Below are positions 15,236-25,594 of a stretch of DNA of 64,000 nt, in pieces. Made by a program: the position numbers and the translations under genes. The notes below the pieces were generated by a model that was not told the DNA's origin, made no database searches, and was given only the letters and a program-made list of their open reading frames with translations. The first letter of the stretch is position 1. Every line of letters begins with the position of its first letter. Origin of the DNA: Sphingomonas yabuuchiae. Lineage in GTDB: Bacteria; Pseudomonadota; Alphaproteobacteria; Sphingomonadales; Sphingomonadaceae. The stretch is from positions 1 to 64,000 of the forward strand of contig NZ_JACHNX010000014.1 in NCBI RefSeq assembly GCF_014199595.1, given 5' to 3'.

Positions 15236-16456
15236 TCAGATCTGGTCGCGACGTCCCAGCAGGCGCAGGCGCAGCGCGTTCAGCTTGATGAAGCCCGCCG
15301 CGTCGCGCTGGTCGTACGCGCCCTGATCGTCCTCGAAGGTGACGACCTTTTCCGAATAGAGCGAATAGGGCGACTTGCGGCCCGTGACGATCGCCTGGCC
15401 CTTGTACAGCTTCAGGCGGACGGTGCCGGTGACCTTCTCCTGGCTGTAGTTGACGGCGGCCTGAAGCATCTCGCGCTCCGGCGAGAACCAGAAGCCGTTA
15501 TAGACCAGCTCGGCATAGCGCGGCGCCAGTTCGTCCTTCAGATGCGCGGCCCCCCGGTCGAGCGTGATCTGCTCGATCCCGCGATGCGCCAGCGCATAGA
15601 TGGTGCCGCCCGGCGTCTCGTACATGCCGCGGCTCTTCATGCCGACGAAGCGGTTCTCGACCAGGTCGAGGCGGCCGATGCCGTGCTTGCGGCCCAGCTC
15701 GTTGAGCTTGGTCAGCAGCGTGGCGGGCGAGCACGCCTCGCCGTTCAGCGCGACGCCGTCGCCACGCTCGAAATCGATGGTGATCGTCTCCGGCACATCG
15801 GGCGCATCCTCCGGATTGACCGTGCGCGAATAGACGTAATCGGGGACCTCATCCCACGGGTCCTCCAGCACCTTGCCCTCGGACGAGGTGTGCAGCAGGT
15901 TCGCGTCGGTCGAGAAGGGCGCTTCGCCGCGCTTGTCCTTCGACACCGGGATCTGGTGCGCCTCGGCGAATTCGATCAGCTTGGTGCGGCTGGTCAGGTC
16001 CCATTCGCGCCATGGTGCGATGACCTTGATGTCGGGGTTCAGCGCATAATAGCCCAGCTCGAAGCGGACCTGGTCGTTGCCCTTGCCGGTCGCGCCGTGG
16101 CTGACCGCATCGGCGTTGACCATCTTGGCGATCTCGATCTGGCGCTTGGCGATCAGCGGCCGCGCGATCGAGGTGCCGAGCAGGTACAGCCCCTCGTACA
16201 GCGCATTGGCGCGCATCATCGGGAAGACGTAATCCTTGACGAACTCCTCGCGCAGATCGTCGATGAATATGTGTTCGGGCTTCACGCCCGCCATCTCGGC
16301 CTTTTTGCGCGCGGGCTCCAGCTCTTCGCCCTGGCCCAGATCGGCGGTGAAGGTCACGACCTCGCAGCCATAATGCTGCTGCAGCCACTTGAGGATGACG
16401 CTGGTGTCGAGGCCGCCCGAATAGGCGAGGACGACGCGCTTGATATCTTCGCTCAC
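15236..16456 (-). CDS. argG: Argininosuccinate synthase
   Basis: ArgG joins citrulline and aspartate with ATP to give argininosuccinate, the penultimate step of arginine synthesis. The protein has 406 residues, the usual length. [19 protein letters not shown] (6-24) is the ATP pyrophosphatase P-loop. [14 protein letters not shown] binds nucleotide. [20 protein letters not shown] is the citrulline/aspartate-binding signature. [18 protein letters not shown] and [19 protein letters not shown] are C-terminal family blocks. It is transcribed away from the EF-hand gene, with 160 bases between the divergent starts that must hold both promoters. Two membrane-protein genes follow closely. Confidence 0.97.
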   Translation of the reverse strand: MSEDIKRVVLAYSGGLDTSVILKWLQQHYGCEVVTFTADLGQGEELEPARKKAEMAGVKPEHIFIDDLREEFVKDYVFPMMRANALYEGLYLLGTSIARPLIAKRQIEIAKMVNADAVSHGATGKGNDQVRFELGYYALNPDIKVIAPWREWDLTSRTKLIEFAEAHQIPVSKDKRGEAPFSTDANLLHTSSEGKVLEDPWDEVPDYVYSRTVNPEDAPDVPETITIDFERGDGVALNGEACSPATLLTKLNELGRKHGIGRLDLVENRFVGMKSRGMYETPGGTIYALAHRGIEQITLDRGAAHLKDELAPRYAELVYNGFWFSPEREMLQAAVNYSQEKVTGTVRLKLYKGQAIVTGRKSPYSLYSEKVVTFEDDQGAYDQRDAAGFIKLNALRLRLLGRRDQI

Positions 16457-16616
16457 GGCAAAGTCCTTCGAGGATAGGGGATGGATTTGCCTCGCGCCCT
16501 ATGCGCTCGACGCCCCTCACGCAACCTTCGGCTGATCCGTTCCCCTTATCGTTCATTGCGCGGACAGCCAAAGGCCGTCAGGAGCGGCTGCGAAGTTCCG
16601 TATGGGAGTCCCGTGC

Positions 16617-16982
16617 ATGACCCGTTTTCTCGTCGCCGGTCTGATCGCCGCCACGCTGGCCACCCCTGCCCTGGCGCAGGATACGCGGGCCTCGGCCGCC
16701 GCAAAATTCTCGCGCGAGTTCAAGGCGCGCGACACCAATCACGACGGCGTGCTGACCAAGGCCGAGGTGAAGGCCGCGATCATGAAGATGGGCAACGGCA
16801 AGAAGGCAATCGACGCGGTCCATGCCCAGCGCCTGACCGATCTGTGGTTCGACAAGGCCGACGCCAACAAGGACGGCAAGGTGACCGAGGCCGAAGCCCA
16901 GGCGCTGCTGTCACGCACCTTCGACGAATATGAGGCGGCCAAGGCGGCACAGGCGCAGCAAGCGGGGCCGAAGGGGCGGTAA
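16617..16982 (+). CDS. Exported EF-hand calcium-binding protein
   Basis: This 121-residue protein starts at the second in-frame ATG (16617), which places MTRFLVAGLIAATLATPALAQ as a clean signal peptide cleaved after ALA. The mature part has two EF-hand loops, DTNHDGVLTKAE and DANKDGKVTEAE, each with Asp at positions 1, 3 and 5 and Glu at position 12. A Ala/Gln-rich tail (EYEAAKAAQAQQAGPKGR) follows. It is likely a small periplasmic calcium-binding protein of unknown role. Such EF-hand proteins are common in sphingomonads. It is monocistronic, and a family A repeat lies just downstream. Confidence 0.85.
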   Translation: MTRFLVAGLIAATLATPALAQDTRASAAAKFSREFKARDTNHDGVLTKAEVKAAIMKMGNGKKAIDAVHAQRLTDLWFDKADANKDGKVTEAEAQALLSRTFDEYEAAKAAQAQQAGPKGR

Positions 16983-17039
16983 AGGGGGCAGCCCTCCCGA
17001 TCACCAACCTTCCCCAACCTCCGTTCCGCCTATCCCCCA

Positions 17040-17133
17040 CCTCCGTTCGCACTGAGCGAAGTCGAAGTGCACGGGATTCCGGTTGCCGATAGAGCATGGC
17101 GTGGCCTTCGACTTCGCTCAGGCTGAACGGAGG
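17040..17133. repeat. Intergenic inverted repeat, family A copy 2
   Basis: The arms CTCCGTTCGCACTGAGCGAA and TTCGCTCAGGCTGAACGGAG face each other across a spacer of about 40 bases. This copy lies between the EF-hand gene and the amtB terminator. Confidence 0.8.
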
Positions 17134-17161
17134 TGGGGAATGGCCCTTCCCTCTCACACAC

Positions 17162-17195
17162 AAAAAAGGCCCGGTGCGTTGCCGCACCGGGCTTA
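17162..17195 (-). terminator. Rho-independent terminator after amtB
   Basis: On the minus strand a perfect GC-rich stem, GCCCGGTGCG with loop GCAA and CGCACCGGGC, is followed by a run of T. It lies about 60 bases past the amtB stop. Confidence 0.9.
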
Positions 17196-17253
17196 GGTCG
17201 TCCGCAGGAGGAACGTCGTGGGGTGCGGGGGTTCTCTTCGCCCCCGCTCCCGA

Positions 17254-18618
17254 TCAGTTATAGGCGCGCTCGCCGTGCTCGCCGAGGTCGAGGCCTTCCT
17301 GCTCGACTTCCTTCGAGACGCGCAGGCCGGTGATCGCCTTGGCGACATACATGGCGATGACGGTGCCGATGGTGGCCCAGACGATGGTCGTGGCGACCGC
17401 GCCGAGCTGGACCAGCAGCTTGGAACCGATGGCGTAGTCCGCCGCACCCGGGCCGCCCAGCGACGGGGCATAGACCACCGCCGTGCCGATCGCGCCGATC
17501 ATGCCGCCGATGCCGTGGACACCGAAGGCGTCGAGCGCATCGTCATAGCCGAGCTTGGGCTTCAGGACCGACACCGCATAGAAGCAGACCACGCTGGCGA
17601 TGGCGCCCAGCACGATCGCGCCGAACGGACCCGAATTGCCTGCCGCCGGAGTAACGGCGACCAGACCGGCGACGATGCCCGAGCAGAAGCCCAGCGCCGA
17701 ACCCTTATGCCCCGCCAGACGCTCGGCGAGCATCCAGAACAGGCCGCCCGACGCCGTCGCGACGAAGGTGTTGATCATCGCCAGACCGGCCGAGCCATTG
17801 GCTTCCAGCGCCGAGCCTGCGTTGAACCCGAACCAGCCCACCCAGAGCAGGCCGGTGCCCACGCCGGTCAGCGTCAGCGAGTGCGGCGGCATCGGCGTGG
17901 TCGGATAACCCATGCGCTTGCCCAGGATCAGCGAGGCGACCAGCGCCGAGACACCGGCGTTGATGTGCACCACGGTGCCGCCCGCGAAGTCTAGCGCGCC
18001 CGCCTTGAAGAACAGGCCCGACGATGCCCACACCATGTGCGCGACCGGGAAATAGACGATGGTCAGCCACACGGCGGTGAAGGCCATGACCGCCGAGAAT
18101 TTCATCCGCTCGACCACCGATCCCAGCACCAGCGCGGCGGTGATCGCGGCGAAGGTCATCTGGAAGCAGACGAAGACATATTCGGGGATTTCGACGCCCG
18201 CCGTGAACGTCGCCGACTGGCTGGCCGGGGTCACGCCCGCCAGGAACGCCTTGCCCAGCCCGGAGATGAAGTTGGACGCGCCCCCCGACACGTCCGGCCC
18301 GAAGGCCAGGCTATAGCCGTACATCACCCAGATCAGCATCGCGAGGCACGCGGCCGCGCCGATCTGGGTCATGGTGGACAGCATGTTCTTGGCGCGGGTG
18401 AGGCCGCCATAGAACAGCGCCAGGCCCGGCAGGATCATCATCATGACCAGCACGGTCGAGGTGAGCATCCAGGCGGTGTCGCCCTTGTTCACCGTCGCGG
18501 CGGTGGCGGCGGCGGGCGGCGCCTGGAGCGCGGCATCCTGTGCCCAGGCGGGCAGCGCGGCGAACAGCGTCAGGCCGAGGCCTGCGGTGCCGGTCGCCAT
18601 CTTGGTGATGTGCTTCAT
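17254..18618 (-). CDS. amtB: Ammonium transporter
   Basis: AmtB is the trimeric inner-membrane ammonia/ammonium channel. The start at 18618 follows GGGGGA and gives 454 residues with an N-terminal signal sequence (TAGLGLTLFAALPAWAQ) and eleven membrane helices. Family blocks include TAWMLTSTVLVMMMILPGLALFYGGL (written here as its first part, MMILPGLALFYGGL), FAAITAALVLGSVVERMKF, WASSGLFFKAGALDFAGGTVVHIN in outline (GALDFAGGTVVHI), and DDALDAFGVHGIGGMIG with the second pore His. It is cotranscribed behind glnK with 16 bases between them, the classic glnK-amtB pair in which GlnK plugs the channel when nitrogen is plentiful. A strong terminator follows. Confidence 0.96.
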   Translation of the reverse strand: MKHITKMATGTAGLGLTLFAALPAWAQDAALQAPPAAATAATVNKGDTAWMLTSTVLVMMMILPGLALFYGGLTRAKNMLSTMTQIGAAACLAMLIWVMYGYSLAFGPDVSGGASNFISGLGKAFLAGVTPASQSATFTAGVEIPEYVFVCFQMTFAAITAALVLGSVVERMKFSAVMAFTAVWLTIVYFPVAHMVWASSGLFFKAGALDFAGGTVVHINAGVSALVASLILGKRMGYPTTPMPPHSLTLTGVGTGLLWVGWFGFNAGSALEANGSAGLAMINTFVATASGGLFWMLAERLAGHKGSALGFCSGIVAGLVAVTPAAGNSGPFGAIVLGAIASVVCFYAVSVLKPKLGYDDALDAFGVHGIGGMIGAIGTAVVYAPSLGGPGAADYAIGSKLLVQLGAVATTIVWATIGTVIAMYVAKAITGLRVSKEVEQEGLDLGEHGERAYN

Positions 18619-18634
18619 CGAAATCCCCCCTTGC

Positions 18635-19036
<402 letters not shown>

Positions 19037-19198
19037 TTACTTTTCCGGGCGAATGCGAATGGGACGCCTGTTTATCAGCCGCCGTCATGCACCAAAAATT
19101 CAGCATATCGCCGACGCTGCCCAAATTTTGAGCAGGAAGTGGATCGAAGCCGTTCGCCGCCTGTTGGCTTTTGAGGCAGAGGCGAAAGGGAGCCCGTC

Positions 19199-19975
19199 AT
19201 GACCGATACGACTAGCGAGCCGCTGGCCCGGACTATCGCCGATACGATGGCGGAGCGGGGTTCGGCGGGAATGGGGGCGGTGCTGTGGCTGGGCATGGCG
19301 GCGGGTATGCAGATCGGCCTTGGCGGCATCGCCTATCTGATCGCCAGCGCCGGGATGCCGTCGGGCATGGGCGCCACACATCTTCTGGCAGGCCTGGCCT
19401 TTTCCAGCGGGTTGATGCTGGTGATGGTCACGGGCACGCATCTGTTCACCGGCCATGCGATGCTGTCGCTGTCCATCGTTCAGCGGCGGGTGACGGGGAT
19501 GGGGCTTGCCAAGGCATGGGGGTTGGTCTGGTTCGCCAATCTGGTCGGCAGCCTGATCATAGTCGGCCTGTTCCTCGCTTCAGGCGGAGTCGAGGCGGTC
19601 GACGGCACGGTCGCCGCCGTCGCCCGCGAAACGGCCATGGCGAAGACCACCAAGTCGAGCGGCACGCTGATCGCGTCGGGCATCCTTGCCAATATGCTGG
19701 TGTGCCTCGCCGTCTGGATGGCCAGCGGCGCGGAGACGGTCGCGGGCAAGATCGTCGCGGTGATCGCGCCGGTTACGCTGTTCGTCGCCGCCGGGTTCGA
19801 GCATTCGATCGCCAACATGACGCTGCTGCCGCTCGGCTGGGCGCTCGATCCGACAGGGGTGCCGATCGGGGGTATCGCGCACAATCTGGCGCTGTCGACG
19901 CTGGGCAACCTGATCGGCGGCGGCGCGATCGCATTGTTGCTGGGCGCGGGACATGGGGTGTTGAAGCGCGATTGA
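19199..19975 (+). CDS. Formate/nitrite transporter (FNT) family protein
   Basis: This 258-residue channel of the FNT family has six transmembrane helices and passes formate, nitrite or another small anion across the inner membrane. GAVLWLGMAAGMQIGLGGIA, LMLVMVTGTHLFTGHAML (the broken helix 2 region), GLVWFANLVGSLIIV, GILANMLVCLAVWM (a G-x-x-x-N-x-L-V-C-x-A signature) and FEHSIANMTLLPLG (the His-containing gate) are all family-typical. It diverges from glnK, and the shared 225-base region contains the sigma-54 promoter. Linkage to glnK-amtB might point to nitrite, but the substrate is not fixed by sequence. Confidence 0.88.
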   Translation: MTDTTSEPLARTIADTMAERGSAGMGAVLWLGMAAGMQIGLGGIAYLIASAGMPSGMGATHLLAGLAFSSGLMLVMVTGTHLFTGHAMLSLSIVQRRVTGMGLAKAWGLVWFANLVGSLIIVGLFLASGGVEAVDGTVAAVARETAMAKTTKSSGTLIASGILANMLVCLAVWMASGAETVAGKIVAVIAPVTLFVAAGFEHSIANMTLLPLGWALDPTGVPIGGIAHNLALSTLGNLIGGGAIALLLGAGHGVLKRD

Positions 19976-20105
19976 TCCTCTCCGCCCCAGGGAGGGAAAC
20001 CATCGCAAAGCGATGGTGGAGGGGGACCGCTGCATAGGGCATCGCTTGCCGAAGCCACCATCCGTCAGCGCTTTACGCTGCCGCCTCCCCATGCCGGGGA
20101 GGATT
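19976..20105. repeat. GC-rich intergenic repeat, family B copy 3 (variant)
   Basis: This longer variant contains CCATCGCAAAGCGATGG and CGTCAGCGCTTTACGCTG hairpins between two GGGAGG-type ends. It separates two convergent genes, the FNT gene and tldD. Confidence 0.6.
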
Positions 20106-20106
20106 T

Positions 20107-21540
20107 TCAGGCCGCGAGCGCCGTCCCGCCGACCGTCAGCCCCTCGACCAGCAGCGTCGGCTGACCCACGCCCGCCGGTACGCTCTGTCCGCCCTTGCCG
20201 CAGATGCCGATACCCTCGTCCAGCGCGAAGTCGTTGCCGATGCCCTTGACGCGGGTCAGCACGCTCGGCCCGTCGCCGATCAACGTCGCGCCCTTGATCG
20301 GTGCGCCTAGGCGGCCGTTCTCGATCCGATACGCCTCGGTGCAAGAGAAGACGAACTTGCCCGACACGATATCGACCTGCCCGCCGCCGAAGGACTTGGC
20401 GAAGATGCCGTTCTTGACGCGCGACAGCAGCTCGGCGGGATCGTCCTGCCCGCCCTTCATGAAGGTGTTGGTCATGCGCGGCATCGGTGCGTGCGCGAAG
20501 CTCTCGCGGCGGCCATTGCCGGTCGGCGCGACGCCCATCAATCGCGCATTCAAACGGTCCTGCATATAGCCCTTGAGGATACCGTCCTCGATCAGCACGA
20601 CTTCGCGCGTCGGCGTGCCCTCGTCATCGATCGACAGCGAACCGCGCCGGTCGGCGAGGCTGCCGTCATCGACCACGGTGACGCCGGGGGCCGCGACCCG
20701 CTCGCCGATGCGGCCCGAAAATGCCGAGGTGCCCTTGCGATTAAAGTCGCCCTCCAGCCCATGGCCGATCGCCTCGTGCAGCAGCACGCCCGGCCAGCCC
20801 GGCCCGAGCAGTACGGTCATCTCGCCCGCCGGTGCGGCGACCGAGTCGAGATTGACGAAAGCCTGGGCCAGCGCGACATCGATGCCGCGCTCCCAGGTTT
20901 CGCGAGCCACCAGCCGGTCGTACAAATAACGCCCGCCGATGCCGAAGCTGCCCGTCTCGCGCCGCCCATTCTGCTCGACCACGACCGAGATGTTCAGCCG
21001 TACCAGCGGCCGCACATCGGTGGCGACGAAGCCGTCGGCGCGGACGATCTCGACCACGCTCCAGCTGCCCGAGAGGCCGACCGACACCTGGACCACACGG
21101 GGATCGCGCGCACGGGCGGCGGCGTCGATCGTCTGACAGAGCGACACCTTCTCGGCAAAGGGAATCAGGTCGAGCGGATCGGTCGCGGTGTAGAGGTGCC
21201 GGTTCGTCCCCTGCGGCGGGGGCGCGGCGGCGCCCTTGGCGGGATCGATCAGCGCCATGGTCTGCGCGGCGCGCTGGATCGCGGCCTCGGACAGCTCGTT
21301 GGCATGGGCGAAGGCGGTCATCTCGCCCGACACCGCGCGCAGGCCGAAGCCGGAATGCGTATCGTAGCTGGCCGTCTTCAGCCGCCCGTCGTCGAAGCCG
21401 AACGCCTCCGAGCGCTTATATTGCAGATAGAGTTCGCCATCGTCCGCGCGGGACAGGGCGTTGGCGGTCAGCCGCAGCGCCGCGTCGGGGTCCAGCGTGT
21501 CGCGGTAGAGGAACGAGCGGGGATCGGTGGCGGTCATCAA
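20107..21540 (-). CDS. tldD: Metalloprotease TldD
   Basis: TldD pairs with TldE (PmbA) to degrade unfolded or modified peptides. It is known from microcin B17 maturation and CcdA turnover. This copy has 477 residues, the usual length. The zinc site is HEAIGHGLEGDF near residue 260, the TldD-type HExxxH. Other family blocks are YLQYKRSEAFGFDDGRLK near the N-terminus, GTSAFSGRIGERVAAPGVTVVDDG, LIEDGILKGYMQDRLNARLMG, and a C-terminal CGKGGQSVPAGVGQPTLL. It is monocistronic and flanked by family B repeats. The TldE partner is not in the window. ATG at 21537 is an equally good start. Confidence 0.95.
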   Translation of the reverse strand: MMTATDPRSFLYRDTLDPDAALRLTANALSRADDGELYLQYKRSEAFGFDDGRLKTASYDTHSGFGLRAVSGEMTAFAHANELSEAAIQRAAQTMALIDPAKGAAAPPPQGTNRHLYTATDPLDLIPFAEKVSLCQTIDAAARARDPRVVQVSVGLSGSWSVVEIVRADGFVATDVRPLVRLNISVVVEQNGRRETGSFGIGGRYLYDRLVARETWERGIDVALAQAFVNLDSVAAPAGEMTVLLGPGWPGVLLHEAIGHGLEGDFNRKGTSAFSGRIGERVAAPGVTVVDDGSLADRRGSLSIDDEGTPTREVVLIEDGILKGYMQDRLNARLMGVAPTGNGRRESFAHAPMPRMTNTFMKGGQDDPAELLSRVKNGIFAKSFGGGQVDIVSGKFVFSCTEAYRIENGRLGAPIKGATLIGDGPSVLTRVKGIGNDFALDEGIGICGKGGQSVPAGVGQPTLLVEGLTVGGTALAA

Positions 21541-21597
21541 GGGGATATAGGATGCCTAGCCGAGGTTTGAAATCGCCCGACGGTATTTCCTTCTTCC

Positions 21598-21706
21598 CCC
21601 CCTCCCGTAGACGGGAGGGGCCGGGGGAGGGAAAGGAGTCTCACCGAGCCTGTCGCCCGTGGCCCCCCTCCCCCATCCCCTCCCGTTTACGGGAGGGGCG
21701 TGAGTC
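21598..21706. repeat. GC-rich intergenic repeat, family B copy 4
   Basis: Two hairpins, CCCTCCCG-TAGA-CGGGAGGG and its partner, lie in opposite orientation with GAGTCTCACCGAG and GTGAGTCTC boxes beside them. The same box is seen at the ends of the copy at 46344. Confidence 0.75.
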
Positions 21707-21724
21707 TCATTGATGTTGAGGGAC

Positions 21725-21958
21725 TTAGCGCCCGGCGCCATCGCCGTGATCGGGAAGCTGCGCCTGGTCCACGCCGTCCGCCGGGCCACCGATCAGCACG
21801 AAACGGCGATCGCAATAGCCGCAATCGACATAGCCGGTCTCGTCGATCTGCAACCACACGCGCGGATGGCCGAGCGCAGCGCCGCCCGGAATGTCGGTGG
21901 CACCGTCGCAAGCGACGCGGGTCTGGGTGACGCGGGTGGTTTCGGGCGGCGGCAACAT
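21725..21958 (-). CDS. Small zinc-finger protein (zf-CHCC, NDUFS6-like)
   Basis: This is a 77-residue protein. The start at 21958 ([19 protein letters not shown]) is the usual one for the family. The zinc ligands are Cys in VACDG, His in GHPRVW, and the CGYC pair in [16 protein letters not shown]. This is the C-H-C-C motif of alphaproteobacterial relatives of the mitochondrial complex I subunit NDUFS6. Its role is presumably accessory to NADH dehydrogenase assembly, by homology only. It diverges from the ABC ATPase gene at 22057 with about 100 bases between. Confidence 0.8.
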   Translation of the reverse strand: MLPPPETTRVTQTRVACDGATDIPGGAALGHPRVWLQIDETGYVDCGYCDRRFVLIGGPADGVDQAQLPDHGDGAGR

Positions 21959-22056
21959 AGGCTTGCGCGATAGCAAGGCGTTGCCTCGCGTGCAATTGCC
22001 CAAAGAGGGGCAAAACCGGCTTGGCCTGTCCCGCGCACGGGCCTATCGCTACGCCC

Positions 22057-22983
22057 ATGACCGCACCCACCGAAGCCGCCATCTCGATCCAGGGCATCGC
22101 CAAGACCTATCAGGGCGGCAAGCGCGCGCTCGACGGGGTCAGCTTCGACGTGCCGCGCGGCCAGATTTTCGGGCTGCTGGGCCCCAACGGCGCGGGCAAG
22201 TCGACGCTGATCAACATCCTGGCCGGGCTGGTGATGAAGACCGAAGGGTCGGCGTCGATCTGGGGCTTCGACATCGACCAGCATCCGCGCAACGCCAAGG
22301 CGTCGATCGGCATCGTCAATCAGGAAATCCTGTTCGACCCCTTCTTCACGCCGCTGGAGACGCTGGAGATCCAGGGCGGGCTGTACGGCGTGCCCAAGGC
22401 GCAACGGCGGTCGATGGAATTGCTGCGCGCGGTCCATCTGGAGGACAAGGCGAACGCCTATTCGCGCACCCTGTCGGGCGGCATGAAGCGCCGCCTGATG
22501 GTCGCCAAGGCGATGGTCCACTCGCCGCCCGTGCTGGTGCTCGACGAACCGACGGCGGGCGTCGATATCGAGCTTCGCCAGCAGCTCTGGGCCTATGTCC
22601 GGCAGTTGAACGACCGGGGCGTGACGGTGGTGTTGACCACGCATTACCTCGAAGAAGCCGAGGAACTGTGCGACCGGATCGCGATCATCAACCATGGCCG
22701 CCTGGTCGCCAACGAGCCGACCCGCGAACTGGTCGGCAAGGCGCAGGAGAAGGTCGTCGCGGTGACGGTCGACCGCGACGTCGCGACGGTGCCCGACCAT
22801 GCCAGCTTCGGCAAGATCGTGCTGAAGGGCACGCGGACACTGGAAATCACCTATGCCAAGGACAAGGTGAATGCCGGTCAGGTGCTCGCGGCGGTGCAGG
22901 CGGACGGGTATGGGATCGTCGACGTCTCGACCAAGGAAGCCGATCTGGAAGACGTGTTCCTGTCGCTCACCCGGAGTGCGTGA
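22057..22983 (+). CDS. ABC transporter ATP-binding protein
   Basis: This 308-residue ATPase carries one nucleotide-binding domain: Walker A GLLGPNGAGKST, Q-loop VNQEILFDPFF, signature LSGGMKRRLMVAKAM, Walker B VLVLDEPTAGVD and switch His in TTHYLEEAEELCDRI. This CcmA-like subfamily usually works with an ABC-2 type permease in multidrug or polysaccharide export, but no permease gene follows here. A C-terminal extension of about 80 residues (VVAVTVDRDVATVPDHASFG) resembles the accessory domain of that group. The start is the ATG at 22057, which begins MTAPTEAAISIQGIAKTYQ. Confidence 0.92.
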   Translation: MTAPTEAAISIQGIAKTYQGGKRALDGVSFDVPRGQIFGLLGPNGAGKSTLINILAGLVMKTEGSASIWGFDIDQHPRNAKASIGIVNQEILFDPFFTPLETLEIQGGLYGVPKAQRRSMELLRAVHLEDKANAYSRTLSGGMKRRLMVAKAMVHSPPVLVLDEPTAGVDIELRQQLWAYVRQLNDRGVTVVLTTHYLEEAEELCDRIAIINHGRLVANEPTRELVGKAQEKVVAVTVDRDVATVPDHASFGKIVLKGTRTLEITYAKDKVNAGQVLAAVQADGYGIVDVSTKEADLEDVFLSLTRSA

Positions 22984-22990
22984 CCCAACT

Positions 22991-23110
22991 TCCTCCCCTG
23001 CAAGGGGAGGGGGACCAGCGAAGCTGGTGGAGGGGTGTCACCCCTCTCGATAGCGGGACACCCCTCCGTCAGGGCTTCGCCCTGCCACCTCCCCTTCCAG
23101 GGGGGGAATA
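22991..23110. repeat. GC-rich intergenic repeat, family B copy 5 (variant)
   Basis: An inverted arrangement of CTCCCCTGCAAGGGGAGG and CCTCCCCTTCCAGGGGGG, with internal GGTGGAGGGGTGTCA and its complement. It lies between convergent genes. Confidence 0.65.
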
Positions 23111-23119
23111 TTCTTTAGT

Positions 23120-23785
23120 TCACCCCGCCCGCGCCAGATCCGGGAAACCCGCACGGAAGCCCGCGACCTTGGGCTTGTCCCAGCGCACGATATAGGGGTG
23201 CATCGGGTTGCGGTCGTAGAAATCCTGATGCTCGGCCTCGGCCGGGAAGAAGCCGCCCTGCTCGATCCGGGTCGTGATCGGCCGGGGGAAGGCATGGGCA
23301 TGGGTCAGCTGCGCCATATAGTCGCGCGCGACCCTGGCCTGTTCGGGCGACTGCGCGAAGATGGCCGAGCGATAGCTGGGACCGCGATCGGGGCCCTGCC
23401 CGCCGACCTGGGTCGGGTCGTGCGCGATCGCGAAATAGACGCGCAGCAGCGTGGCGTAGGAGACCTGCGCCGGGTCGTAGGTGATGCGGATCGCCTCGGC
23501 ATGGCCGGTCCGCTCGGTCGAGACGGCGGCGTAATTCGCATCCTCGCGGCGCCCTCCGGCATAGCCTGCCGTCACCGAACGGACGCCCTTCACCCGCTGG
23601 AACACCGCCTCCATGCCCCAGAAGCAGCCGCCCGCCAGGACGGCCACCTGCGGGCGTGGCGACGCGGGCACATCGACCGTCGCTTTCGGCAGCGGCACGG
23701 CGCGCTCGGCGCTGGCGGGAAGGGAGGACAGGACGACCGCTCCGAATGCGGTCGCGGCCATGGCGATGCAGAGGGTGTTGCGCAT
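23120..23785 (-). CDS. msrA: Peptide-methionine (S)-S-oxide reductase, exported form
   Basis: MsrA reduces the S form of methionine sulfoxide in proteins. The catalytic motif GCFWGMEAVFQ holds Cys54. YAGGRREDANYAAVSTERTGHAEA and NPMHPYIVRWDKPKV are family blocks. The first 26 residues (MRNTLCIAMAATAFGAVVLS, then SLPASA) form a signal peptide with an ASA cleavage site, so this copy acts in the periplasm rather than the cytoplasm. The resolving Cys usually found near the C-terminus of cytoplasmic MsrA is absent. No msrB is adjacent. Family A and B repeats flank the gene, so it is probably monocistronic. Confidence 0.93.
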   Translation of the reverse strand: MRNTLCIAMAATAFGAVVLSSLPASAERAVPLPKATVDVPASPRPQVAVLAGGCFWGMEAVFQRVKGVRSVTAGYAGGRREDANYAAVSTERTGHAEAIRITYDPAQVSYATLLRVYFAIAHDPTQVGGQGPDRGPSYRSAIFAQSPEQARVARDYMAQLTHAHAFPRPITTRIEQGGFFPAEAEHQDFYDRNPMHPYIVRWDKPKVAGFRAGFPDLARAG

Positions 23786-23840
23786 CGCCGGGATATGGGG
23801 TGTTTTTGGGGTTCGGCTAGTGGTGGAGCGTCGGGCGTGG

Positions 23841-23925
23841 GCTTCGACTTCGCTCAGCCTGAACGGCCGTTTTAAAGGAGTATTCCAAACCTCCGTTCCG
23901 CCTGAGCGAAGTCGAAGGCCAAGGG
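23841..23925. repeat. Intergenic inverted repeat, family A copy 3
   Basis: The arms GCTTCGACTTCGCTCAGCCT and CGCCTGAGCGAAGTCGAAGG face each other over about 40 bases, upstream of msrA and beyond the end of the small membrane ORF. Confidence 0.8.
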
Positions 23926-23947
23926 AATCACCCCGCCGAACTGCCCC

Positions 23948-24085
23948 TTAACGAACCGCCTCGACCGGCGCCGAACCGTAACGGCTGGGTGCTTCCGCCG
24001 GGTGAAGGACCACGAGGCCGAGAGCGCCAAGCGCAAATCCGCCGGCGAACTGCCACACGAAGCTGGACTTGAGGAGGGCACGCAT
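23948..24085 (-). CDS. Small single-pass membrane protein (45 residues)
   Basis: This short frame starts at ATG 24085 and ends at TAA 23948. It reads MRALLKSSFVWQFAGGFALG, then ALGLVVLHPAEAPSRYGSAP, and ends VEAVR. One hydrophobic helix (VWQFAGGFALGALGLVVL) follows a short basic N-terminus, the usual design of a small inner-membrane protein with a periplasmic tail. A weak GGTGA precedes the start. Similar short ORFs occur in sphingomonads, but no family is recognised and expression is unproven. Confidence 0.45.
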   Translation of the reverse strand: MRALLKSSFVWQFAGGFALGALGLVVLHPAEAPSRYGSAPVEAVR

Positions 24086-24264
24086 CGTTCACTTCACCTG
24101 TCTTAGCGGGTCGCTCCCCGGTCGGGCGAGCGATCATCCGGGCGCCATCTGGTCGATAGTCGCCGTTCCGACAATGGCGTTTATAGAAACACAGCATTAA
24201 CGGCACGTGGACGTGTCGTTCATGCCACAGTTAAGCCATATTGCTGCGGCGCACCCGCTGGCAC

Positions 24265-24309
24265 AAAAAAGCCAGCCGATCCGGGATCTTGCCCTGACCG
24301 ACTGGCTTT
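24265..24309 (-). terminator. Rho-independent terminator after the aspartate aminotransferase gene
   Basis: On the minus strand AAAGCCAG-TCGG pairs with CGGCTGGCTTT around a roughly 20-base loop and ends in TTTTTT. It begins about 30 bases after the aminotransferase stop codon. Confidence 0.8.
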
Positions 24310-24340
24310 CGCGCCGCAGCGGCGGCAAATTATTTCACGC

Positions 24341-25594
<1,254 letters not shown>

